64,000 nucleotides of DNA from Wolbachia endosymbiont (group A) of Pogonocherus hispidulus (GTDB taxonomy: Bacteria > Pseudomonadota > Alphaproteobacteria > Rickettsiales > Anaplasmataceae), in NCBI RefSeq assembly GCF_964028195.1, contig NZ_OZ034750.1:1116001-1180000 (forward strand), given 5' to 3'. The notes beneath the pieces are model-generated. The model made no database searches, had not been told where the DNA came from, and saw only the letters and a program-made list of their open reading frames with translations. Positions 10,447 through 20,387 of the stretch are shown here, in pieces. Position numbers and translations under genes: made by a program. Each line of letters opens with the position of its first letter. Positions within the stretch are counted from its first letter, which is position 1.

Positions 10447-11811
10447 ATGGCGCGTGAGGAAGATATAAACCAATTAGTAGAAAATGGATTTGATATTAAC
10501 TCAAAAGATGCAAGTGGAATCACTCTCTTGCATAAGTTCACAAAAGAAGGCGATTTAGTTGGAGTAAAGTCATTACTAGAGCACGAAGCTGATTTCAATG
10601 TCGTAGACAACGAAAATAGAAACCCTCTGCATTATGCCATTATGCATGGACACAAGAAAGTTGCTAAACTTTTTGTTAACCAGCTGACAATTAATTCCAA
10701 GGATAAAAATGGATTCACTCCACTGCACCTTGCTGCACTACAAGATGACACGGAATTAATAGATTTTTTGATAACAAAAGGCGCAAAAATTAATGAAAAA
10801 GACGCTAAAGAGGGCTATACTCCTCTTCATATAGCTTCACTATACGGTTCTAAAAAAAGCGTCCAAATTTTAATTGATAGCGGAGCAAATCTCGAATGTG
10901 AAGATAACAATTTTCGTACTCCTCTGTTTTTAACTATCTATCAATGCACTGCACATTATGACAGCAGAGCAGAAATTATAGAATATCTGATAAAGAAAGG
11001 GGCAAATATAGAAGCCAAAGATGCAGAAAATAACACTACGCTTTTCCTAGCAGCGTATAACAACAAAATGCAAATAGTAAAGCTTATTACAAAAAAACAG
11101 CAAGCAAGTAACGATAAAATTAAACTTAAAGAGTTTTTTTGCACAAAAAACAACCATGGTTTTGATGCATTAGATTGCGCTATTGAACATAATAATAGAA
11201 AAATGGTAACATTTCTTGTATCAAAAGGAATAGATGCAAATGATCAAGATTTTAATGGCAACGCCAGGCTGCATAAAGCTAGCCATAATGGTAACACTAA
11301 AACAGTTAAGCTCTTATTGAGGCTTAAGGTAAACATTAATGCTGTTACTAAATGTAACAGAACTCCCTTGCTACTGGCAGTTAAAAAAGGCCATACAAAA
11401 ATTGTGAAAATGTTATTGGAAGTTAGAGCCAATATGAACATTTGTGAGCAACAAGGTTTTGCACCTCTACATCTTGCTGTTCAAAAGGATTATTTTGATA
11501 TAGCTCAGCTGTTAACAGAAAAAGGTGCAGACCTGAGCATTAAGTGTAATAACGGTCATACCGCAATAGATATGTTCATTAGCAAGGCTCATAGCAAAAA
11601 AAACATCGAAGAAAATTACAAAAAATTTTGTAGATTTTTGATGCTTTACCTGAAAGAGCTACATAGTAAACACAAAGCCTGTTGTATACTTTCAACCCTA
11701 GCTCTAAGCTTAACAATTATAGGCTTACCATTTATTTTCAAGCCTATTATTAAATATAGAGAAAGAAGTAAAATATATAAAAAAATTAGGGCTATGCTGG
11801 TCTACATTTAA
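10447..11811 (+). CDS. ankyrin-repeat protein with C-terminal membrane segment
   Basis: The 454-residue protein has about eleven ankyrin repeats from roughly residue 20 to 380, each with the TPLHxAAxxGH...LLxxGA pattern (clear examples GFTPLHLAALQDD, GYTPLHIASLYGSKKS, RTPLLLAVKKGHTKIVKMLL). A hydrophobic segment at about 408-428 (ILSTLALSLTIIGLPFIF) is followed by a basic tail, which suggests a membrane anchor. Ankyrin proteins of Wolbachia are candidate host-interacting effectors; that role is inference here. The ATG at 10447 has no good ribosome-binding site, so the N-terminus may be incomplete. Confidence 0.88.
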   Translation: MAREEDINQLVENGFDINSKDASGITLLHKFTKEGDLVGVKSLLEHEADFNVVDNENRNPLHYAIMHGHKKVAKLFVNQLTINSKDKNGFTPLHLAALQDDTELIDFLITKGAKINEKDAKEGYTPLHIASLYGSKKSVQILIDSGANLECEDNNFRTPLFLTIYQCTAHYDSRAEIIEYLIKKGANIEAKDAENNTTLFLAAYNNKMQIVKLITKKQQASNDKIKLKEFFCTKNNHGFDALDCAIEHNNRKMVTFLVSKGIDANDQDFNGNARLHKASHNGNTKTVKLLLRLKVNINAVTKCNRTPLLLAVKKGHTKIVKMLLEVRANMNICEQQGFAPLHLAVQKDYFDIAQLLTEKGADLSIKCNNGHTAIDMFISKAHSKKNIEENYKKFCRFLMLYLKELHSKHKACCILSTLALSLTIIGLPFIFKPIIKYRERSKIYKKIRAMLVYI

Positions 11812-11850
11812 GTACAAGATAAAGTGTGCAAAAAAACATATATAGCTATA

Positions 11851-11965
11851 CCGCCACGGCGCTAACGAGTAGCGGAATGACGAGTTACTATACCGCCGCG
11901 AACCGTCATACCGTGATTTATTCACGGTATCTCTAGATCCCGCTAACACGTAGCGGGATGACGGT
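11851..11965. repeat. type-2 palindromic elements downstream of the ankyrin gene
   Basis: The 307-bp spacer 11812-12118 carries several palindromes of the second type: CGTCATACCGTGATTTATTC with its partner CACGGTATC, and CCCGCTAACACGTAGCGGG followed by ATGACGG. They could form strong hairpins and act as terminators, but they lack a U-tract. Nothing else is recognised in the spacer. Confidence 0.7.
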
Positions 11966-12118
11966 TTTTCAAATCGTCGGTAAATCTAAGTCAGTTTAGC
12001 TATAGCCAGTGCAGGTCAAGCTAATATATGACAATTATCTGCTCGATGAAAATGAGATTAAATACATTTTTAATATTTTTATAGAAATCTATTAGTATAG
12101 ATTTCGTATGCTGTTCTA

Positions 12119-13624
12119 ATGGCTATTTTTAAATGCTTAATGCTCCTTTTTATTATTTCTTGCACACACCTGCCTACTAAGCAACGTCTTACTAACGTAG
12201 ACAACGAAGATCATCATGATATAGATGAGCACGATTATTCGTTGCAACAATATAACACCTCTTTGGAGAGTAATGAACCGGCAATACCAGAAATTATGCC
12301 TTTACCAATAGAGTTTCCCGATCTCACAATCAGTAATCAGCTTATTTCTATTAATGTTAGTGAAGAAGTATCAGTAAAAGATTTGCTGATTGAGATAGGA
12401 AAACTTTCTGACATTAACTTGGATATAGACCCAAAAATATCAGGTAATATTATTTTAAAGCTAAAAGATAAGAATATAAATGAAGTAATTCAGAGTATAG
12501 CAAATAGCGCCAAATTGCGTTACTCAACAAGCAATGGTGTAATTAGAATTGAGCAGGACTTGCCATACGCGCAAAATTATTACGCAGACTTCATTAATAT
12601 TCAACATTCTGCTCAAAGCAGTTTCGTCATTAGTAACAATATTACTAACAGTGATGGAAGTAACGTTGATAGGGACTACAACAACGTTATGAAGTCTCAA
12701 TATAGTAGTGACTTATGGAATTCATTAGAAAAAGGCTTGAATGCAATAATGGATGTTAATGGGGTGGATGATGGCGAATTTCTTTCATCCAATAGAGAAG
12801 CTGGTGTTATTATTTTGAATGCTAGAAAAGATATTCACAAAGCTGTTGAAGAATATATTAACAAGGTTAAGAAGTTATCGTCTTCTCAAGTAATGATAGA
12901 GGCAAAAATAGTTGAAGTTGTGTTAGATGACAAATATCTTTCTGGTATAAACTTAAATGACTTACGCGATGGAACTAAGTCTATAATAGATCAAGATAAC
13001 TCCATTATTAACCTAGCAATGAACTTTGGTGCGAGTGATCTAGGAGATTTAGTAAAAAATTTAGACAAATTTGGCACTTCAACCGTAATTTCAAGCCCTA
13101 GAGTACATGCTATAAATAATCAGCAAGCGATGATTTCATTTACCAAAAACCATATTTATTTTACTTCCGATATACAAAAAGATACTAGAAACTCTAATCA
13201 GACCTTAATTACCAAGATGAATAGCGTCCCAATAGGTGTTGTGCTAATAATCCACCCAAGCATTAACATTGATACTAGTGAAATATTCATGGATATACAT
13301 CCAACTTTATCAAGAATTAACAGCTACACTAAAGATCCAGATATAGAGTACATCGCACAGCAGAGTAAAATGAAATTAAATAGCGACATTCCAATTGTTG
13401 AAATCAGAGAAATGAACTCTATGTTAAAAATTAAGAGCGGTGAAATTATGGTAATCGGCGGGCTTATAGAACATAGAGAAGATAAGCAAAGCTTATTGCA
13501 CCAGAAGTCAAAAAGGCTAGCAAATAATATTAGAACAGTAGAAACTGTCATTTTTTTAAAAGCAACAATCGTACCAACATTTGGTTTGTTAGATAGAAAA
13601 GATAAGAATTTATATATATATTAA
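12119..13624 (+). CDS. secretin-domain outer-membrane lipoprotein (PilQ/MshL/GspD family)
   Basis: The N-terminus LMLLFIISC is a lipoprotein signal with cysteine at residue 15. An STN/N0-type domain follows (about 75-145, ISINVSEEVSVKDLLIEIGK and ISGNIILKLKDKNINEVI). The secretin domain covers about 260-495, with QVMIEAKIVEVVLDDKY, STVISSPRVHAINNQQA, IPVGVVLIIHPSI-like strands and GEIMVIGGLIEHREDKQ. Secretins form multimeric outer-membrane channels for type II/III secretion or type IV pili. No other pilus or secretion gene is nearby, so its substrate is unknown. It converges on a beta-barrel surface gene only 7 bp away. Confidence 0.85.
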   Translation: MAIFKCLMLLFIISCTHLPTKQRLTNVDNEDHHDIDEHDYSLQQYNTSLESNEPAIPEIMPLPIEFPDLTISNQLISINVSEEVSVKDLLIEIGKLSDINLDIDPKISGNIILKLKDKNINEVIQSIANSAKLRYSTSNGVIRIEQDLPYAQNYYADFINIQHSAQSSFVISNNITNSDGSNVDRDYNNVMKSQYSSDLWNSLEKGLNAIMDVNGVDDGEFLSSNREAGVIILNARKDIHKAVEEYINKVKKLSSSQVMIEAKIVEVVLDDKYLSGINLNDLRDGTKSIIDQDNSIINLAMNFGASDLGDLVKNLDKFGTSTVISSPRVHAINNQQAMISFTKNHIYFTSDIQKDTRNSNQTLITKMNSVPIGVVLIIHPSINIDTSEIFMDIHPTLSRINSYTKDPDIEYIAQQSKMKLNSDIPIVEIREMNSMLKIKSGEIMVIGGLIEHREDKQSLLHQKSKRLANNIRTVETVIFLKATIVPTFGLLDRKDKNLYIY

Positions 13625-13631
13625 ATCACTA

Positions 13632-14591
13632 CTAAAAATTAAATATCAAACCAACTTCAATATTGTGAGTAGATATGTCATCTGCAACAGGTATCGGAAC
13701 GCTAAAGTAACGATAGCCGAGAAAGGTTTTGACTTCTGGGATTATTGAATAATCAATACCAAGTTTTATTTGATAAGCAAACCAAGGAACATTAAGTGGC
13801 ATTGAACTTTGGGGTGACCCATTAATCCTTTTTAATCTAAAAACTGTTGGTCCTATACCAAGACCGACGTACGGAGAAAATTGTGTATCTTGAACGCTGG
13901 GATTATAATATAAGTTTAACAAAAACGCAAATATACTTGCTGATTTATCAAATACCAGAGGAGAATTACTATTTTCAATATTGGCTCTAGAATACATAGC
14001 TTCAAAATCAACTTTACCATTTTCTCCGGCATAGTAACCTAAAGATATGCTGTTAAGCCACTGGAAATCAATTTTACCATCAAATTGCTGTATACTTTTA
14101 ATTTCATTTGCCACTATATTTTTTATTATAAAACCATAATGACTTTCAACTAAAGTTAGGACTCTCTCCCCTATTGCCTTTATACCCTTTACAAATGTTT
14201 TTGAATTATCATTGTATATCTTACCGCCGTTAGCACTAACATAAAAATCAAGTTTTTTTGATTTTTCCTTTGTAATCTGCTCATTATCAGCTTGATCTGC
14301 AATACGTGACCACATATTTTTCTGATCAGCTACTTGGAGAATAGAAGGTTGCTTAATAGGACTACTTTCAAGTTCTTGATATTTTAAATCATTTATTAGT
14401 ATTTCTTTTTCAGTAACCTCTTCAGAACGTATTACACTTTCATTATTGTCTGTTTCTAATTTTAAGGGTTGTGCTTGCTCAATGTGTGTATCATTACTAA
14501 TATAAGTAATAAAAAAATAGACACATGAAATGAAAATCAAAAATAAAGTAATAGATATTCTAGTTATCATAAATGAATTCACAATTATCAT
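13632..14591 (-). CDS. outer-membrane beta-barrel protein, P44/Msp2/WSP-like
   Basis: 319 residues. One N-terminal hydrophobic segment (SITLFLIFISCVYFFITYIS) acts as a signal or anchor, and a polar linker extends to about residue 110. The C-terminal half has amphipathic strands (FSPYVGLGIGPTVF, FAYQIKLGIDYSII, KTFLGYRYFSVP) and the terminal aromatic residue typical of outer-membrane barrels (EVGLIFNF). The pattern fits the surface-antigen family of Anaplasmataceae. The long linker and internal rather than cleavable-looking signal are unusual for WSP itself. An alternative start is the ATG at 14570. Confidence 0.75.
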   Translation of the reverse strand: MIIVNSFMITRISITLFLIFISCVYFFITYISNDTHIEQAQPLKLETDNNESVIRSEEVTEKEILINDLKYQELESSPIKQPSILQVADQKNMWSRIADQADNEQITKEKSKKLDFYVSANGGKIYNDNSKTFVKGIKAIGERVLTLVESHYGFIIKNIVANEIKSIQQFDGKIDFQWLNSISLGYYAGENGKVDFEAMYSRANIENSNSPLVFDKSASIFAFLLNLYYNPSVQDTQFSPYVGLGIGPTVFRLKRINGSPQSSMPLNVPWFAYQIKLGIDYSIIPEVKTFLGYRYFSVPIPVADDISTHNIEVGLIFNF

Positions 14592-14636
14592 TTACAGTAT
14601 AATTACTATATCGTATATTTCTTCAATGTACAAAAA

Positions 14637-15863
14637 TTAAGAAAAAATATTTCCAATTAGATAATTATTTTCCACTCCTTTAACATTAACTTTCACAATA
14701 CTCTTGGCTTGAGCTTTTGATTCAAGCTTTACTAATGCAAAATTTTCTGTTCTACCGACATTATTTTGCTCAACCAGAACACTTTGTTCAGTGCCTATCA
14801 AAGATTGATAAAAGCTACTCATCATTTCTCTATTCATTTCTCTTAAATTTTTTACTCGTTCTTTACGCACACTCTCTGGTACTTGTGGCATTCGTGCAGC
14901 AGGTGTATTCTTCCGCTTTGAATATGGAAAAGCATGTAGGTAAACTATATTTGTTTTTTTCAGTAAATCAACTGTATCCTGAAACATTTCATCAGTTTCT
15001 GTTGGAAATCCAGCAATAATATCAGCGCCAAATGCTATATTAGGCCTCAAGCTCTTCATTTTATGACAAAATTCTATCACTTGTTCTCTGTTGTGACGAC
15101 GCTTCATTCTCTTTAGTATTAAATTATTACCAGATTGTAGACTCAAATGTAAATGAGGCATAAGTCTTGACTCATTAGCTATTAAATCCATTAATTCGTT
15201 GTCAACCTCAGCAACATCGATAGAGGAAAGTCTTAGCCTCTTCAACTCTGGTATATCCTTTAAAACTCTCCTAATCATTGAACCAAGTGATGGCTTAGCA
15301 AACAAATCTGTACCAAAGTCAGTAATATCAACACCTGTAAACACTACTTCTTGATATCCATTTTCTATAAAGATCCTAATTTGCTCTATAATACTGTTTA
15401 TTGGCACAGATCGATTATTTCCTCTTGCCTCAGTAATTGAGCAAAATGTGCAGCTATGATTACAACCATTTTGAATTTCAATAAATGCCCTTGATTTATC
15501 TTCAAATCCATTAATTAGAACAGATTCTACTTGGTTATCACTGACTAAGATTTTATCGTCATTTAGTAAGTAATTTTCAGCTTTTAGCTTATCTTGATTA
15601 CCCAGCACTTTACTCACACCAGGAATATCACTATACGATTCAGGATCCAACTGAACAGCACAGCCAACTACGATAATTTCTTTACTTGGGTCGTTTTTAT
15701 AGATCTTACGTATTTTTTGCTTTACTTGGCGTTCTGCTTCGTTTGTTACTGCACAGCTATGCACCACAACAACATTTTCTCTTTTTGCTTTTTTTAATGC
15801 TTCTTTGATTAACTCGCTCTCGTAAAAATTTAGACGACAACCAAATGTTATCACTTCATTCAT
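14637..15863 (-). CDS. mtaB: MtaB-type tRNA methylthiotransferase
   Basis: Radical-SAM enzyme that adds a methylthio group to t6A37 to give ms2t6A in tRNA. The 408 residues show the N-terminal UPF0004 domain with TFGCRLNFYESELI and cysteines binding the auxiliary cluster (SCAVTNEA, VVGCAVQ). The radical-SAM motif is GCNHSCTFCSI (CxxxCxxC), followed by ADIIAGFPTETDEMF. A C-terminal TRAM-like region follows, with VLVEQNNVGRTENFALVKL. The N-terminal CRLNFYES form favours MtaB over MiaB. It is functionally linked to the tsaC fragment at the left edge. Confidence 0.88.
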   Translation of the reverse strand: MNEVITFGCRLNFYESELIKEALKKAKRENVVVVHSCAVTNEAERQVKQKIRKIYKNDPSKEIIVVGCAVQLDPESYSDIPGVSKVLGNQDKLKAENYLLNDDKILVSDNQVESVLINGFEDKSRAFIEIQNGCNHSCTFCSITEARGNNRSVPINSIIEQIRIFIENGYQEVVFTGVDITDFGTDLFAKPSLGSMIRRVLKDIPELKRLRLSSIDVAEVDNELMDLIANESRLMPHLHLSLQSGNNLILKRMKRRHNREQVIEFCHKMKSLRPNIAFGADIIAGFPTETDEMFQDTVDLLKKTNIVYLHAFPYSKRKNTPAARMPQVPESVRKERVKNLREMNREMMSSFYQSLIGTEQSVLVEQNNVGRTENFALVKLESKAQAKSIVKVNVKGVENNYLIGNIFS

Positions 15864-15955
15864 GTTAGTATTTTTTGCTTTAATAGACCTAAATTATATC
15901 AAATATCCAAGCAAAGTCTCTTGCATGACTATTTTTTTTGTAAATAAATGCTATG

Positions 15956-16440
15956 CAAGCAGCGGACACTGGGATCCAAGACGGCAGTGCCTTGACTACT
16001 TGGATCCAGGAAAAAGGATGATGTCATTCAAGTAGCTGACACTGGTTCCTTTATAACGGTGTCATCCCAGTGCCCAGACACTGGGATCCAGGAAACTTAA
16101 TTGCAAGTAATGCATTGGGTTTGGTGAGTATGGGTTTTGCGTTATAGAATGAAGCACTTTTGGTGAATTTGTAAAGAAAGCTGGATTCCAGACTGGAATG
16201 ACATCATTCTCCTGTCATCCAAGTAGCCTTCTCTTTCTGTCATCCGAGTAGCTGACACTGGTCTCCATCCAAAAGGGTGTCATCCAAGTAGCTTGACACT
16301 GGGATCCAGAAAACTTAACTTTAAATAAGTGGCTGCATAATAAAGACTAGATTCCAGACTGGGATGACATCTTTTTTCTTGGTACAAATTACTCTTATAT
16401 CTCATTATGATGGTGTCATTCCAGTCTGGAATCCAGTAAA
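15956..16440. repeat. cluster of type-1 palindromic elements
   Basis: The 591-bp spacer 15864-16454 is almost filled by type-1 units built from CCCAGTGTCTGGGCACTGGG and related arms (for example 15968-15990, 16055-16095, 16170-16205, 16235-16310, 16345-16370 and 16411-16440). Units alternate between a 'CATCCCAGT...' and a 'CATCCAAGTAGC...' variant. No gene is seen until 16455. Confidence 0.8.
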
Positions 16441-16454
16441 CTTATTTACTATAT

Positions 16455-16742
16455 ATGAAAAGTTATTATGTTTATATACTTGCAAGTGAACGCAATGGAA
16501 CCCTATACACAGGCATAACATCAAATTTAATTAAACGAATTTGGGAGCACAAAAGTAAAGCTGTTTTTGGTTTCACGTCAAAGTACAATGTTTGTAAATT
16601 AGTTTATTTTGAAGAGTTTCAAGACATAAATTTAGCAATCAGTAGAGAAAAGCTTCTGAAAAGCTGGCAGAGGAAATGGAAAATGAACTTAATTGAGCAA
16701 ACAAATCAGGAATGGAAAGATTTATATGATGAAATTGTATGA
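16455..16742 (+). CDS. GIY-YIG domain protein (YhbQ/UPF0213-like)
   Basis: The 95-residue protein is a minimal GIY-YIG fold: YYVYILASERNGTLYTGIT holds the two signature tyrosine motifs, the arginine in LIKRIWEHKSK and the glutamate in AISREKLLKSW are at the expected active-site positions. Full-length proteins of this family have about 90-100 residues and are proposed DNA-structure-acting nucleases; function here is inferred. The gene is wedged between type-1 palindromes on both sides (16411-16440 and 16749-16779) with less than 15 bp spacing. Confidence 0.85.
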   Translation: MKSYYVYILASERNGTLYTGITSNLIKRIWEHKSKAVFGFTSKYNVCKLVYFEEFQDINLAISREKLLKSWQRKWKMNLIEQTNQEWKDLYDEIV

Positions 16743-16748
16743 TGAAGG

Positions 16749-16807
16749 CTGGATCCCAGTGCCTGGGCACTGGGATGACAAAAAAAGGAGCACTGGAATG
16801 ACACCTT
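16749..16807. repeat. type-1 palindrome with half-site repeat
   Basis: A full palindrome GGATCCCAGTGCCTGGGC...GGGATGAC is followed by AAAAAAAGGAGCACTGGAATGAC. The same string occurs in reverse complement at 22519-22580, next to structured repeat copy C. Confidence 0.75.
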
Positions 16808-16808
16808 C

Positions 16809-17274
16809 CTGCCCAGTTCATGTTGCTATAAATATTAAGGAATTTACCAAATGAAAAAAAAGGCAAAAGAAACCCTAGTCACTGTCTATTTTCTGTATTG
16901 GCGTTTTTTAAGTCTTAAATGCTGCAATTTAGCTGCTTTTAAGTGCAACTAACCTTAGCTTAAATGTTTAAGAAATTTACTAAGCAGAAAAAAAGGCAAA
17001 AGAAACCCCGTGGTAATTAGTGTTCACTCCCTAACCCTGCAAATTGGCGTACTATACTGTCTTAAACGACTTATAAGCGCGTTTCAGCTTATATAGGTAA
17101 AAACCTAGAAATATTGTGAAGACATAAGGTGCACATAGTGCAAAAAATTAAAAATAAGACGCCAACTACGTTGTTTTCTTGCTGTTTAATCTGCACAGAT
17201 GAAGATAACTGAATACCTTCAGTTTCATGATAAGGGGGCTGGCGGAGTTTGTCAAGCAAGTTTTTTCGTTTCTA
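16809..17274 (-). repeat. promoter-bearing structured repeat, copy B
   Basis: Full copy in reverse orientation with the promoter at 17227-17255, both hairpins, the long-range pair (TTGGCGT at 17164 side, ACGCCAA at 17045 side, read on the minus strand) and both TTCTTTTGCC modules. It lies just downstream of lepA and points the same way. With copy C at 22038 it forms an inverted pair, and the similarity continues into the flanking type-1 palindrome. Confidence 0.85.
17227..17255 (-). promoter_or_regulatory. sigma-70-type promoter of repeat copy B
   Basis: On the minus strand TTGACA (17255-17250), 17-bp spacer, TATCAT (17232-17227). Confidence 0.65.
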
Positions 17275-17313
17275 ACGGTTGTTGCCAAAAACTATGCAAG
17301 AAGTCTTTTAAGA

Positions 17314-19110
17314 TCAATCACTTATTTTCAAAGCTTGAATAAAAGCATTCTGTGGAATATTTACGTTCCCTATAGAATGTAACCTTTTTTTACCCTTCTT
17401 TTGCTTTTCAAGTAGTTTCATTCTTCGCGTTACATCTCCACCATAGAGTTTAGCTGTTACATCTTTTCTGTATGGGTTAATCGTTTCTCTGGCAATAATT
17501 TTTCCGCCCACTGCCGCTTGAATCGCGATTTTATATTGCTGACGTGGTATTAGATCCTTCAAGCGTGCGCATATTTCACGCCCCCTTTTTTCTGCTCTGC
17601 TTTTGTGAGCGATACAAGCCAGTGCATCTACGGGCTCTCCATTAATTAAAAAGCTTAATTTATCTATTTGACTTGCCAGATAGCTGGAAATTTCCCAATC
17701 CAAGCTTGCATATCCTTTGGAAATTGATTTTAATCGATCATAAAAGTCAAAAACAACTTCAGACAGTGGTAATTTATATCTTAACAATGCTGTTGTTGTG
17801 TTACCAATGTAAGATAAATCTTCCTGTTCTCCCCTCCTTTCTTCACATAGAGATAGAATCTCTCCCAAGTATTGGTCAGGCACCATTATGGTTGCGGTAA
17901 TCCATGGTTCTTCCACAATTTCAATTTTCGTTGGATCTGGCATATCACTTGGGTTATGAATATTCAAAACTTCACCACTTCGTGTTGTAACCCTATATAT
18001 AACACTCGGTGCAGTTGCTGTTAGGTCTAAATCAAATTCTCTCTCGAGCCTTTCTTGAATAACTTCAAGATGCAACATTCCCAAAAAACCACAACGAAAT
18101 CCATAGCCTAGTGCATTTGAAGTTTCAGCTTCGAAGGTAAAACTTGCATCATTTAAATGTAACTTTTCTAGAGCTTCCCTTAAATATTTAAAATCATCCG
18201 TTTTGTGAGGGAAAATGCTACAAAATACCACAGGATGCACTTCTTTAAATCCAGGAAGTGCTTCACTACAAGGTCTCTTTTCCTCAGTAATAGTGTCCCC
18301 TACCTTGCAGTCTGCTACTTCCTTCATTGAAGCAGTTATAAAACCAACTTCACCCGCTGAAAGCTCTCTCGTCATAACTTTTTTAGGGGTGAAAATACCG
18401 ATATTATCTATCTGATATGTAGCATTATTAGACATCATAACAATTCTCATGCCTTTTTTTAGCACTCCATTTTTAACTCGCACTAAAATTACTACTCCTA
18501 AGTAAGTGTCATACCAACTATCAACTAAAATTGCTTGCAGTGGAGCATTTACATCACCTTGAGGAGCTGGAAGTTTTGCCACTATCGCTTCTAATACACC
18601 CCTTATTCCAAGACCAGTCTTGGCTGATATTAAAACTGACTCACTTGCGTCAATACCAATTATTTCCTCAACCTGGAGTTTTACCTTTTCTGGATCTGCA
18701 GCAGGGAGATCAACTTTATTGAGTACAACTATTATTTCATGATTGTTGTCAATTGCCTTGTATACATTTGCAAGAGTCTGAGCTTCAACGCCCTGGCTAC
18801 TATCTACCACTAAAAGCGAACCTTCACATGCAGCTAAGCTTCGACTTACCTCGTAAGAAAAGTCAACGTGACCTGGGGTGTCCATGAGATTTAGGCAATA
18901 TTGATTACCGTCATTTGCCGTATAATTGAGTTTTACCGTCTGTGCTTTAATTGTAATGCCACGTTCACGCTCTATATCCATTGAATCGAGTATTTGATTG
19001 ATCATTTCTCTTGCTTCAAGACCGTTACATTCCTCTATTAAACGGTCAGCAAGCGTTGACTTACCATGGTCTATATGCGCTATTATTGCAAAATTTCTTA
19101 TGTTGTTCAT
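17314..19110 (-). CDS. lepA: elongation factor 4 (LepA)
   Basis: Ribosome-associated GTPase that back-translocates or helps assembly of ribosomes. The 598-residue length is typical. G1 is [14 protein letters not shown], the switch I region is [13 protein letters not shown]3 is DTPGHVDF and G4 is NKVDLP. The LepA-specific C-terminal domain is present near the end ([23 protein letters not shown]). It is a single gene with a clean ATG; repeat copy B follows it. Confidence 0.97.
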   Translation of the reverse strand: MNNIRNFAIIAHIDHGKSTLADRLIEECNGLEAREMINQILDSMDIERERGITIKAQTVKLNYTANDGNQYCLNLMDTPGHVDFSYEVSRSLAACEGSLLVVDSSQGVEAQTLANVYKAIDNNHEIIVVLNKVDLPAADPEKVKLQVEEIIGIDASESVLISAKTGLGIRGVLEAIVAKLPAPQGDVNAPLQAILVDSWYDTYLGVVILVRVKNGVLKKGMRIVMMSNNATYQIDNIGIFTPKKVMTRELSAGEVGFITASMKEVADCKVGDTITEEKRPCSEALPGFKEVHPVVFCSIFPHKTDDFKYLREALEKLHLNDASFTFEAETSNALGYGFRCGFLGMLHLEVIQERLEREFDLDLTATAPSVIYRVTTRSGEVLNIHNPSDMPDPTKIEIVEEPWITATIMVPDQYLGEILSLCEERRGEQEDLSYIGNTTTALLRYKLPLSEVVFDFYDRLKSISKGYASLDWEISSYLASQIDKLSFLINGEPVDALACIAHKSRAEKRGREICARLKDLIPRQQYKIAIQAAVGGKIIARETINPYRKDVTAKLYGGDVTRRMKLLEKQKKGKKRLHSIGNVNIPQNAFIQALKISD

Positions 19111-19218
19111 TTATGGTCCACTATACTTAAACTATTTTACATTTTAAGTGTTGTGAGGGCAATTATTTATGTATATAGGAACTTCTTTCTTCTATAAGAA
19201 AATAGCGCATTAGGTTTT

Positions 19219-20310
19219 TTACGTACGACTACTGATGCGTTCTGCACCCTGACTAACTAATAATTGGTCAAGTTTGCTACTCACTTTACTCGAATCTTCA
19301 TGCTTTTGCCGATCATTATTCTGTTTGCATCCCTTTACTGCATCAGCAAGGCTTAGATAAGCATTACCAATTTTAATCTTTACATCTTTATTTTTTTCCA
19401 AATCTTCATCAGTTGGTTTATCACCCACTATTTTAATACTGCCATCGCTATTAGCACTTAATGTAATGCTACATTCCCTTCCGTCTACATACCAGTTAAA
19501 CTTTATTCCATATTGAGTCATGGTACTTAAATCATAGTACCTTACTCTTTTACCATCTATGTGGCCTTTTATAACTTCTTCCTGACTACTATTTAATATT
19601 GAGAAACCAACAATTTTGTTGTCTATACAGAATTTACTATTTAAAAACTCACTTATTTTAATACTCGTGTTCTTGTTATCATTATCTTGTAGGTTAATTG
19701 TTGCATAAAGATTGCCATTCTTATACTCTTTAATTGATACTCTATCAATAGCGCCATTTTCTATATATTTACCGAATTCTGCATTGGCTTTTTTCTCTAA
19801 TTCACAGTATTCGTTTTCATTGGTATCGTCAGGGTATTTGTTTACATCATTACCTTGATTCGTTGTACTTTGTGGCAATTGCTGCTGTTGCATTTTTTCT
19901 AGCGCTTCTTTCATTTTTTTCTGAAGTGACATAGCTTGATTAAGTTTGTCTCTTCTACCATCGTTACCATCATCACGTAGCTTTAAAGCTTCTACCACTA
20001 TGTTTAAGTTTTTATAAGCCACTTTAACACTATACTTGTCACTCAAAAGCTCATTGTTAGCTAAAGAATGTTTCAAGCTATCCAAGCAATCCTCTTGAAC
20101 AATAGCACATTCTATTTCAAGCCTTAGATAGATATTCCAAAGCTTTTTCATTATTTCTTCTTTTTGACTGTGACCCTTTCCAACTAGCTCCTGACTTTCT
20201 TTAATATCTTCAACCAGGTTATTAACATACACAGGCGATTTTACTATCGACCTGCTCTTTATTGATTTATCTAGTTCTTTCTCAATATCTTGAAGTTTTC
20301 TCAAAATCAT
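19219..20310 (-). CDS. hypothetical coiled-coil protein, 363 aa
   Basis: No family is recognised. The N-terminal third is helical and charged (ILRKLQDIEKELDKSIKS; QAMSLQKKMKEALEKMQQQQ) and predicted to form coiled coils. A polar Asn/Asp-rich linker and a second half with beta-type alternation follow (RVSIKEYKNGNLYATINL, KFNWYVDGRECSITLSAN). No signal peptide is visible. It is on the same strand as, and 77 bp from, the malonyl-CoA decarboxylase gene, so the two may be cotranscribed. Confidence 0.55.
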   Translation of the reverse strand: MILRKLQDIEKELDKSIKSRSIVKSPVYVNNLVEDIKESQELVGKGHSQKEEIMKKLWNIYLRLEIECAIVQEDCLDSLKHSLANNELLSDKYSVKVAYKNLNIVVEALKLRDDGNDGRRDKLNQAMSLQKKMKEALEKMQQQQLPQSTTNQGNDVNKYPDDTNENEYCELEKKANAEFGKYIENGAIDRVSIKEYKNGNLYATINLQDNDNKNTSIKISEFLNSKFCIDNKIVGFSILNSSQEEVIKGHIDGKRVRYYDLSTMTQYGIKFNWYVDGRECSITLSANSDGSIKIVGDKPTDEDLEKNKDVKIKIGNAYLSLADAVKGCKQNNDRQKHEDSSKVSSKLDQLLVSQGAERISSRT

Positions 20311-20387
20311 ACACTTTCCCTCACAAAATTATCTAACATTATATACATAAACATTAGGAAATTTTCAACATATTTATGCATCTCCTA

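Noticed and set aside
11851..11965. Rho-independent terminator after the ankyrin gene
   Set aside because: Hairpins are strong but they are type-2 palindromes without a following T-run, so a terminator call is not supported.
16570..16580. GTTTCACGTC-like half of a ParB parS site
   Set aside because: Only one half of the palindrome is present, it lies inside the GIY-YIG coding region, and it is 20 kb from parAB.
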